In this document: piece by piece, positions 20,905 through 32,100 of the stretch | How the letters are laid out: each line of letters begins with the position of its first letter | How positions within the stretch are numbered: position 1 is the stretch's first letter | Assembly: GCA_018857735.1 (NCBI GenBank) | Contig: JABMCL010000155.1 | Coordinates: 425,591 to 489,590 of the forward strand | Direction of reading: 5' to 3' | DNA: 64,000 nt | Origin: Alviniconcha marisindica | Lineage: Eukaryota > Mollusca > Gastropoda > Provannidae | Notes under the pieces: model-generated | What the model was told of the DNA's origin: nothing | What the model saw: the letters and a program-made list of their open reading frames with translations, nothing else | Database searches by the model: none | Program-made: the position numbers and the translations under genes

Positions 20905-20960
20905 CTAAAGTTTTCAAAATGGCCACCATTCGGGCGCGCATTATGAACTTCTGTTGATTT
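20905..20960 (+). promoter_or_regulatory. YY1-like core-promoter motif with 12-codon upstream ORF for gene 2
   Basis: CAAAATGGCCACC at 20915-20927 resembles the YY1 element (AAnATGGCnGC) common at metazoan transcription starts. Its ATG (20919) opens a 12-codon frame ending at TGA 20955-20957, 74 bases upstream of the main ATG at 21031. If transcribed, it would reduce or regulate translation. Confidence 0.45.
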
Positions 20961-21030
20961 TGACAACCACTTGTGCATTTGGTTGCTGTTTTTTCTTGTT
21001 TTATTCCATTTTTTAAGGACACCAAAGAGC

Positions 21031-21074
21031 ATGGCATCAGAGAATTATACTGAAATGATTGAAGAGGCCAAAAG
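21031..21074 (+). CDS. Gene 2 exon 1
   Basis: 44 nt encoding MASENYTEMIEEAK and two bases of the next codon. Donor gttcgt is non-ideal but leaves phase 2, which exon 2 completes. Confidence 0.75.
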
Positions 21075-22463
21075 GTTCGTGTTTATGACAGTATTTGAAG
21101 GTTTTGGTTTTTAATGAATTATGAAAGTGGAAACTGGAATGATCTGGACAGCATGACTTCACAATTTAAAGACGATGCATGCAAAAATTGTAACAACTAA
21201 CATTCATTCGTTTTCCTGCAGTGTTGTGGCCGAGATGGAGTCGAAGACGTTTGAAGCCAGCAACGTGACTGTGAATGCTGCAGACATCACCAGTCAGCTG
21301 CAGGACCTTGACAAGGTAAACTTTATTCATTATTCATTATTGTTATTTGGCCATTCCAGTAATGTCCCATTGATTGACATCAATTTTTGTTCGGTTAAAA
21401 AACAAACAAAAAACTAACTAACCAAACAACTAACTAGCCTCTGAGTCTAGTCTAAGTTGAACTACATAAAATCTGAAACAAGAATGACTGCCACTGCTAC
21501 GGTGCTACTGCTAGTGTTCTAAAAAGAGATAAGTAATTTAGTAAATACTAAAATAGCATTCTTTTGATTTGAACATTTTAAGTTTTATGTGTTTGGATAG
21601 ATCTACCCATCAGCAGTCAGGGCCACTTTCAGAAATTCATCTGAGAGTGAGACTGAGGGTGCTAGTCTGATGTGTTCCACTTCCACTATTTCCAGTACCA
21701 TTGAGCACCAGTCACCCCCACCCCCACCCCAGCAACCTTGCACACACACACAGTGACACATGCCCAAACTCCAATAATAATAAATAAAATATTATGATGT
21801 TTTATAATGCCACTGCCCATGGATCTCAGTGCAAACCTACTCAAACATACTCATTCTGGTGGTTGAAGTGCAGCTTTAGCCTAGGTATAGTTACGTAGTA
21901 CTTACAGTAACAGTTACACCCTCTCTGCATCTCCTACAATCCCAGTCACTGTCAATGTCACATCAGTGCCAGTACCTCTCCAGAGACAGCTTGGCATTAA
22001 ACAAGCCTAACTAAAAGTAAAAGTAACATTCATTAGTAACAACAAATTTATTACATAATAGTATTAATACATGTGATTTGTGTAGTAATGCATTTTTTAA
22101 AGCCATTCTTTCCTGTGTTTCATTTTCAGACCAAGATGGACTTGAAAAAGGAGTTCCACAAAACCCTGATAACGAACAGTTTTATGCGAAATCTTGGGGC
22201 ACCTAAAGAGGAATGGAACGCAATCACAACACAGTCTGGTTGGGCATTAATTGTCTTTGACTTTTCTTTCTTTCTTTCTTCTTCTTCTTCTTCTTCCCCC
22301 CTTCAAAATATTTGTTGTTAATGATACTGATAATCAAGAATTAAGAATTTATTTGTCCTCTGTAAACACAGGAAATTTGAATTACAGTCATGAGCAAAAT
22401 AAACAAACTGTAATTTATACAGTCACAGTGAGCTTAAAAAGAAACTTAAGGGCCTCTGATTGT

Positions 22464-22533
<70 letters not shown>

Positions 22534-22903
22534 TTTTATTATGTATCATTGTAAGTCATGAATACATGTGTATTACAGTGTTATTTTGTAGTGATGTTTA
22601 TACTGGCATTCACTGGTGTTATCTTCACACAGTGCATTACTATAATAATGAGCACTTGCCTGTGGGCAGATGAAGAACTGCAGACAGCCAAGAACATTCT
22701 GAAGGAAGCCAAGCAAACAACAGAGGACCAGAAAACACAGATGACACAACTCAACGCTGTTGTTGAACAAGGTCATGCTTACAGTTACACCCCACGGCTT
22801 GTCTTACATGAAATAAAGGTGCCTGCAACTTGGGAGCCACACTCCCACAAGTAGACTGGAGAGAGAGAGGAAGACTGTGGGAAGTGCTAAGACAAGAGAG
22901 AGA

Positions 22904-22934
<31 letters not shown>

Positions 22935-25900
22935 GTGCTAAGACTAAGAGATAGAGACTGTGGGAAATGCTAAGACTGGAGAGAGAGAGAGAGAGAGAAT
23001 GTGGGAAGTGCTAAGTCTAGAGAGAGAGAGTGTGTGTGTGTGTGAAGTGCTAAGACTTAGAGAGAGAGCGTGAGTGTGTGTATGAAGTGCTTAGAGTAAG
23101 ACTGGAGAGAGAGAGAGAGGGAAATGCTAAGACTGGAGAGAGATAGAGTGTGTGTGAAGTGCTAAGACTCAAGTGAGAGACTGTGGGAAATGCTAAGACT
23201 GGAGAGAGAGAGAGAGAGAGAGACTGTGGGAAATGCTAAGACTGGAGAGAGAGAGAGAGAGAGACTGTGGGAAGTGCTAAGACTAGAGAGAGAGAGACTG
23301 GGAAATGCTAAGACTGGAGAGAGACTGTGGGAAGTGCTAAGACGAGAGAGAGAGAGAGAGACTGGGAAGTGCTAAGACTGGAGGAGAGAGACTGGGAAAT
23401 GCTAAGACTGAGAGAGAGAGACTGGGGGAAGTGCTAAGACGAGAGAGAGACTGTAGGAAGTGCTAAGACTAGAGAGAGACTGGGAAGTGCTAAGACTAGA
23501 GAGAGAGACTGTAGGAAGTGCTAAGACTGGAGAGACTATTAACTGAGAGAGAGAGACTGGTGGAAATGCTAAGACTAGAGAGAGAGAGAGAGACTGGGAA
23601 TGCTAAGACTGGAGAGAGAGAGAGAGACTGTGAAGTGCTAAGACTAGAGAGAGAGAGAGAGAGACTGTGAAGTGCTAAGACTAGAGCCGAGACTGTGTGA
23701 AGTGCTAAGACTAGAAAGAGAGACTGGGGGAAGTGCTAAGACTAGAGAGAGACTGGGAAGTGCTAAGACTGGAGGGAGAAAGAGAGACTGTGAAGTGCTA
23801 AGACTAGAGAGCGAGACTGTGTGAAGTGCTAAGACTAGAGAGAGAGAGACTGGGAAGTGCAAAGACTAGAGAGAGAGAGACTGTGGGAAATGCTAAGACT
23901 GGAGGGAGAGAGAGAGACTGTGGGAAGTGCTAAGACTAAGAGGGAGAGAGAGAGACTGTGAAGTGCTAAGACTAGAGAGAGAGAGAGAGAGACTGTGAAG
24001 TGCTAAGACTAGAGAGAGAGAGAGAGACTGGGAAGTGCTAAGACTAGAGAGAGAGAGAGAGAGACTGTGAAGTGCTAAGACTAAGAGGGAGAGAGAGAGA
24101 CTGAAGTGCTAAGACTAGAGAGAGAGAGAGAGACTGTGAAGTACTAAGACTAGAGAGAGAGAGAGAGACTGTGGGAAGTGCTAAGACTAGAGAGAGAGAG
24201 AGAGAGAGACTGGGAAGTGCTAAGACTAAGAGAGAGAGAGAGAGACTGGGAAGTGCTAAGACTAAGAGAGAGAGAGAGAGACTGGGAAGTGCTAAGACTA
24301 AGAGAGAGAGAGAGAGCTGTGAAGTGCTAAGACTAGAGAGAGAGAGAGAGAGACTGTGGGAAATGCTAAGACTAGAGAGAGAGAGAGAGACTGTGTGAAG
24401 TGCTAAGACTAGAGAGAGAGAGAGACTGTGTGAAGTGCTAAGACTAGAGAGAGAGAGACTGTGCGAAGTGCTAAGACTAGAGAGAGAGACTGTGGGAAGT
24501 GTTAAGACTGGAGAGAGAGTGAAGTGCTAAGACTAGAGAGAGAGACTGTGGGAAGTGTTAAGACTGGAGAGAGAGTGAAGTGCTAAGACTAGAGAGAGAG
24601 ACTGTGGGAAGTGTTAAGACTGGAGAGAGAGTGAAGTGCTAAGACTAGGAAGAGGTTTCAAGAGACAGAGCACCATATTTATAAGTGTTCAATGTCATTA
24701 ATAGAGTGCACTGGAACTTTTTCTATTCTTTCCAAGGGTGAGTGGGTTTGAAAGTGCAAAGCAATCTGATATGTAACAAAAAATGACAGATATTTATATG
24801 ATTATATTATGGGCATTATCCAAGGTGCCATAGCAAAATTTATGGATCTATATTATAAGTAGAATATTACATCATGATAGGCAGGTAAGTACTTAAGACA
24901 TCATATTAATAGATATGGGTAGCAGCTCTCATGCACCTGCTTTAGCCTTACCTGGGTATGATATTGATAACCAAAATGTTCCACAGTGGATAAATAAAGT
25001 GGCAAATAGTTGTTGTTTTTTAAATCACTGTACATCTTATATTTTTTGGACATTTGTGTTGTTGTAGATCTGTTGAATGAATAGATACATTTTAAACGAG
25101 AGCCTAAATCTTGCAAGCTGTATAGTGTTTTATATTAATTAGTATAGGGTAGCTCTGTGTCTTATGTTGTTGGTTGCACACATGTAATTGTATACTGCTT
25201 TTCTGTGTTGCAGGTTTAACATTGTATCACCAAAACCTGCAGACACTGAAAGGAAAACTAGAAAGTCTGGAAAGCATGGTGAGCATGGCTTCAGGCCAAG
25301 GTAACAAATGACTTCACACCAAAAGCAACAGACTAGCCTGTCAGTGAGCTGCAAAACACAAAATGTATTAACTTGTGTATGCATTATATTGTGTGTGTTC
25401 AAACGAACCTAGGCTTCGGGCTGGAGCCATGCATGAAATGACATTAACATCACTGCAGAAAATGACAGAGCACCATGTCCATGGCCAGAGGAAGTGATGG
25501 CAATGATGGTCGATTCCACACAAGAGGAGGATTTGGCAAGGTTGAAGGTCCCAGCTACACTAAGTACTCCGCGTGAAGATCAGCTTGCGCACACCCTCAG
25601 AGCTCAGAAGCTGTGTGAAAGTCGAGGTGGCCGTCCTGGGCTCCCATCCCTAATAAGCCTACTGTTTCTGTGGACGTAAAGCAACACCTCATCATCATCG
25701 TGTGAACACCCACTCCACTCTTCAGGCTAACGGTCTCTCCGCAGTGGTTCAGCAGGTTTTGACTGCTGTAGCTACCACAGAGCTGCACTTCTTTTGTCTT
25801 TTTGTTTCGTTTTTTGTCAGTGTCCATCTCTTATTAGCCTCTGATTGGAGAACCTTCGTCAGAGGCAAGGGGACATTTGGCTTGATATTTGTTGTTTAGT

Positions 25901-26082
25901 TCATACTTTATACATATCCTTTTGCAGGACAGTAAAATCCAAGGACTGACAAACTAACTATCCTTGTACTACCTGCAGTGAGACACAAAATAAGAATATA
26001 AATTTCTACCATGCCCTACCTGTCAAAATCTAACAAGCCAAGGTGCATACAAAGCAGTACAAAACAATAACATGGCAAACAG

Positions 26083-26155
<73 letters not shown>

Positions 26156-29100
26156 CTAAAAGTACAACTTTTTTTATATAGACCTAGAGCTTTCAAAGGT
26201 TCCCATGTCCACCAGAAATTCTACCTTTCTGACTTTGCCTTCAAACTTTGTTTTCTTATTTTCTTCCCATATAAACTGATAGGAGACAGCAGCAGTTTCA
26301 CGTGGCACCAGCCATGTAGCAACCAAACAGTGCTGTAACCACATCAGTGCCAGTGGATATTCACAACATGCTGTGTTAAACTGAAAGTTAGTCACTCTTT
26401 CAGAGTTGCATATGACTACAGTGCAGACACAGAGATGATACTTGATAGTGGTATAGTTGCCATTGTGAAGTGCTTATGGTTCATCTCAAGATGAGGTGCT
26501 CAACAAGTATTCATATAAATTATTTTTAATTAAAACAAAAGTGCTTCCTGAATTGGTGGATCAGACATTTCCTTGCGGTTGGATTACTTGCATTTTACCC
26601 AGTATGGCCATTGCTATTGTCTGGGCACTGAGTGTAAAGTGAATCTCTTGTCTGTCATTTTGTTTCTGCATTCCTGTCCCTTTTTCAAACGTACAGTCTG
26701 TCCTTTTGTTCATTTGCAGAGCCAGGAACTGGTAGCACTGCAAGAAACTCTTCCTGGTTCTGGAGCTGGTCTTGATGAGGCGTTGGGCAAAGAACTACAG
26801 GTGCTTTGATTTTCAGGTTTTGTGGATTTCTATGACAAAACAAATGCGAATCTGTAATTATAACAAGCTTTAGGTTTGTGTGCAGGTGCAGAAGAAGCTC
26901 TCTTTTACAACCACCTTCAGTGAAAGTGGCCTGTAAACAGGGTGGTCCTTGCTGAAGGGTGGATATAAGTGGCCTGTAAACAGGGTGGTCCTTGCTGAGG
27001 GGTGGATATAAGTGGCCTGTAAACAGGGTGGTCCTTGCTGAGGGGTTGATAAGTGGTCTTTAACCAGGGTGGTCCTTGGTTAAGGATTGATAAATGTGGC
27101 CTGTAAACAGGGTGGTCCTTGCTGAGGGGTTGATAAGTGGTCTTTAAACAGGGTGGTCCTTGGTTAAGGATTGATAAATGTGGCCTGTAAACAGGGTGGT
27201 CCTTGCTGAGGGGTTGATAAGTGGTCTTTAAACAGGGTGGTCCTTGGTTAAGGATTGATAAATGTGGCCTGTAAACAGGGTGGTCCTTGCTGAGGGGTTG
27301 ATAAAAGTGGCCTTTAAACAGGGTGGTCCTGGCCTTTTAAACAGGGTGGTCCTTGGTGAAGGGTTGATAAAAGTGGCCTGTAAACAGGGTGGTCCTTGGT
27401 GAAGGGTTGATAAAAGTGTCCTTTAAACAGGGTGGTCTTTGGTGAGGGGTTGATAAAAGTGGCCTGTAAACAGGGTGGTCCTTGGTGAGGGGTTGATAAA
27501 AGTGGCCTGTAAATAGGGTGGTCCTTGGTGAGGGGTTGATAAGTGGTCTTTAAATAGGGTGGTCCTTGGTGAGGGGTTGATAAGTGGTCTTTAAACAGGG
27601 TGGTCTTTGGTGAGGGGTTGATAAAAGTGGCCTGTAAACAGGGTGGCCCTTGCTGGGGGTGATAGAAGTGGCCTGCAAACAGGGTGGCCCTTGCTGGGGG
27701 TGATAAAAGTGGCCTGTAAACAGGGTGGCCCTTGCTGGGGTGATAAAAGTGGCCTGAAACAGGGTGGTCCTTGCTGGGTGATAAAAGTGGCCTGCAAACA
27801 GGGTGGCCCTTGCTGGGGGTGATAAAAGTGGCCTGCAAACAGGGTGGCCCTTGCTGGGGGTGATAAAAGTGGCCTGTAAACAGGATGGCCCTTGCTGGGG
27901 GTGATAAAAGTGGCCTGCAAACAGGGTGGTCCTTGGTGGGGTTGATAAAAGTGGCCTGCAAACAGGGTGGTCCTGGGTGGGGGTGATAAAAGTGGCATGT
28001 AAACAGGGTGGTCCTTGCTGGGATGATAAAAGTGGCCTGTAAACAGGGTGGCCCTTGCTGGGGGGTTGATAAAAGTGGCCTGTAAACAGGGTGTAATGAA
28101 CAGAACATCACCAAGACAAATTCCTGTGCACATTTTATATTTTTGTAATCTTGTAATATATATATATGTATGTTCAGAATCTTTGCTATGTTTTAACTTG
28201 TAAGTTCATCAGCAAAGTTTCTGTTTTTCTCATTGGCTAAAATGTTTATTAAAATCTAGGTTGATTGACAGCCCAGAACCCCTATTACAGTGTAACTGTG
28301 CACAGCAATATAGTCATTTTATAAGCTGAACATATAGAAAGATGATTAAGTCAACATTTGGACCACACTTTTAGCCTGTAGGTTATGACATCAAAATATG
28401 TGGTTTGTTCTTTTCTTCAGATGGAAATTGCTAAGCATGCAGCAAAAGTTAAGGAGTGTCGTAAGGAACTAGGGCAAATTGAACACAGCTATGCACAGAT
28501 GCAGCTCTTTACAGCACAAATTGAGGACGACCTTCAGCAGCTTACTCTGACCTTGGATGAGGATCAGGAATGCATGGACACTCAGTGCTTGTCAAGGTAA
28601 ATAATCTCCGCTATGGAGAGTCAAAGTTTTGTTGTAGTTTCATCCTCGTGTGGTCTGATGGTGTTATGGTTTGTGTGTGTGTTGTATGCACTGAGTCTTG
28701 AAAATATACATTTAAAGACTGTGTTAGCGCTTTGGGCCTGTGCAGGTTAGGCACTCCAAGGACCCATTATTATTATTCCTGTTTGTCATTTGAGCAGAGC
28801 TGTGGTTAGACACCTGACCGGCTAGGCCCAACACACCTCTGTGTTCAGCAAGGTTTTCCTGTCTTGGTGTGTATGAACAAACGTCTCCAGCACATAGACA
28901 GGTTCAGTTCAACATGTTTGCACATTTGGAAACTGGCCCCGAGCAGAGGCTACTGTCATTGGCATCTTTGGCATCTTATTTGTCTCCAGTCACAGTGTCA
29001 AGATGACAGCAGCATGTTTGTTGTGTTACGGGTGCCATGTCAGGATTACTTTCAGCTGTAGTCATCTTCATAACTCCGTAACTGAAATCCCTGAAGTCAC

Positions 29101-32100
29101 AGTGCAGCTTCCAGACTGGTGGGTAACACCGAGTTGTATGACAGTCTGTACAGGTGGTGGGAAACAGTTGTATGTACAACAGTCTGTACAGTTGATGGGA
29201 AACAGCTGTATGTCTGACAGTCTGTACATGTGGTGGGTAACAGTTGTATGTACAACAGTCTGTACAGTTGATGGGAAACAGCTGTATGTCTGACAGTCTG
29301 TACATGTGGTGGGTAACAGTTGTATGTACAACAGTCTGTACAGTTGATGGGAAACAGCTGTATGTCTGACAGTCTGTACATGTGGTGGGTAACAGTTGTA
29401 TGTACAACAGTCTGTACAGTTGATGGGAAACAGCTGTATGTCTGACAGTCTGTACGTGTGGTGGGTAACAGTTGTATGTCTAACAGTCTGTACAGTTGGT
29501 GGAACAGTTGTATGTATGACAGTCTGTACAGGTGGTGGAAACAGTTGTATGTCTGACAGTCTGTACAGGTGGTGGAAACAGTTGTATGTATGACAGTCTG
29601 TACAGGTGGGGGAAACAGTTGTATGTCTGACAGTCTGTACAGGTGGGGGAAACAGTTGTATGTCTGACAGTCTGTACAGGTGGGGGAAACAGTTGTATGT
29701 CTGAGAGTGTACAGGTGGGGGAAACATTTGTATGTGCAAGTCTGTACAGGTGGGGGAAACAGTTGTATGTACATCAGTCTGTACAGGTGGGGGAAACAGT
29801 TGTATGTGCAACAGTCTGTACAGGTGGGGGAAACAGTTGTATGTGCAACAGTCTGTACAGGTGGGGGAACAGTTGTATGTGCAACAGTCTGTACAGGTGG
29901 GGGAAACAGTTGTATGTCTGACAGTCTGTACAGGTGGGGGAACAGTTGTATGTGCAACAGTCTGTACAGGTGGGGGAACAGTTGTATGTACAACAGTCTG
30001 TACAGGTGAGGGAAACAGTTGTATGTCTGACAGTCTGTACAGGTGGGGGAACAGTTGTATGTAAATCCATCTGTACAGGTGGGGGAACAGTTGTATGTAC
30101 AACAGTCTGTACAGGTGAGGGAAACAGTTGTGTGTACATCAGTCTGTGCAGGTGGGGGAAACAGTTGTATGTACATCAGTCTGTACAGGTGGGGGAACAG
30201 TTGTATGTACAACAGTCTGTACAGGTGGGGGAAACAGTTGTATTTACAACAGTCTGTACAGGTGGGGGAAACGTATGTACATCAGTCTGTATAGGTGGGG
30301 GAAACAGTTGTATGTACATCAGTCTGTACAGGTGGGGGAACAGTTGTATGCACAACAGTCTGTACAGGTGGGGGAAACAGTTGCATGTACAACAGTCTGT
30401 ACAGGTGGGGGAAACAGTTGTATGTACAACAGTCTGTACAGGTGGGGGAACAGTTGTACACGCTGCCTTCTCACTCCGCACTGGGTGAACCTCAGGGTTT
30501 TAGCTGAGGAGCGTAACAAACAACAAACAGGCTTTGAGGAATGCCCTTGTGTGGAACACCCCTTCTCAGACGTTTTCGTGGTGGTGCCTTTCAAACAGTT
30601 CGGGTGCTGCACCGTACAATGCAGTACAACTTTATACAAAAAGTGACATTTTTCTCCAGTGTGTGTCAGTGTAACTTAAACTAAGTTAAAGGGGACCTGC
30701 AGCAAGGCTGCAAGTCAGCCTGAAAATGTGCAAACCTTTTCATCTGCAGGCTTTAATGGCTTGTTTTTATTAATATTTATACAAAAGAAGTTGGCCTAAA
30801 AATTTGCAAACCTTTTCATCTGCAGGCTTTAGTGCCCTGTTTTTGTTAATACTTATACAAAAAAAAGTACTTTTCTTCTTCTTCAGATTTCACCCCGATA
30901 TAACAGGTTAACTGGGCGTAAAACATCAAATTACTTGCTTTTCTTCAAATCTGAGTTCCATAGGGTACAGCCATGTTGTCATGCTGGTTCATGATGTGTA
31001 TGATACTTTGTCCCAACTTGCTGGCTGTGTTTGTGACATCACGGACACAGACTGCCAGGCTCAAAATGGCAGCACTCATGGTTGTGTTTTCAACTTTGAG
31101 ATACTGATTTTCTAACAAACAGAACCAGAAATCAAGCATAAAACTGTGTCTGTTTTTGTTTTTGGTTGTTGTTTTCTCTATTCCTGTCGATCAGGTCAGT
31201 AATGCTTCTCCGCTTCAGTCCCCTTTAGCAGCTGTTGGGGTCCCAAGGGAAGTCACTCACTGATCATTCTGGGTTTTTTAGATTGCTGAAGTGCATCAAC
31301 AACATGGAGTCAATCAGTGGGGTGACCTGCAAAAGCCTTGACGCACACACAGTCGTTGTAGAGTTTCCACCCAGACAGCCAGGGCAGCCGCCTGCATCCA
31401 AAGGGGGCATGCCTGGGGATGAGCTCGTCCTCAAAGTCACCTTGACTTTTAAAGAGAACAGTTTGGGCTACTTGCATCTGTCCAGTGTCAAGGTCAGTGA
31501 CTGGGGCGAAACATCAGTCAACCCAGTAATAATTGTGGAGATAACGATGATAAGCAGTTATATAGATTTATCCATACTTCAAAAAAGCATGCCTAAGATG
31601 TTTTCTGTTTTCATTTCCTTTTTTACTTAACACCTGACAAACCTCACATGATTATTTGACCTCAAACAATTTTCCTCTTTGGTCTGAAATGATTATTTGA
31701 CCTCTTTGACCTCACATGATTGTTTAACTTCTTTGACCTCACATGATTGTTTAATTTCTTTGACCTCATATGATTGTTTAACTTATTTGACCTCACATGA
31801 TTAATTTCTTTGACCTCACATGATTACTTGACACATCTGACCTTGCATAATTACATTTATGTTCAGTGCAACATGGACAGCTTAGCCGTGGAAGACCTGT
31901 GGAAGGAGTCTGCTGACAGGACTGTGGGCTGTCTTCCATGTCTTATCAGCAGCATCAAACTGCGTTGGTTTTCCCATGTGCCTCTGCTGTCCGAGATCAA
32001 CCATTTACGCTGCAGGTAGGTATCTCTCATTGCCATGTGCATCTATTTGAAAAAAGACAGCAATTGTTCTCTGCTTGGTTTCTAGTTGGTTCTTAATTGG

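Larger units (their letters stand above)
18255..21030. other. Divergent intergenic region between DHX34 and gene 2
   Basis: DHX34 reads left and gene 2 reads right. The region holds (TA)n and (GA)n microsatellites at 18533-18622, two LINE fragments and a (GT)n tract. A possible untranslated-exon acceptor for DHX34 (tgtgcag at about 18283) suggests that its first promoter may be shared with gene 2 near 20.5-20.9 kb. That is inference. Confidence 0.4.

Noticed and set aside
27314..28133. 266- and 180-codon minus-strand frames
   Set aside because: Pure translation of the 42-45-bp minisatellite in gene 2 intron 6; antisense to the gene.
29068..30212. Open frames of more than 340 codons on the minus strand
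   Set aside because: They consist only of the 37-bp minisatellite read in frame (QLFPxxVQTVxHTTV repeats). No start context, splice sites or domain.
31235..31630. Single-exon 131-codon reading of gene 2 exon 8 with flanks
   Set aside because: The conserved-looking part is bounded by a clear acceptor (31281) and donor (31493) that join in phase to neighbours; the flanks are intron.
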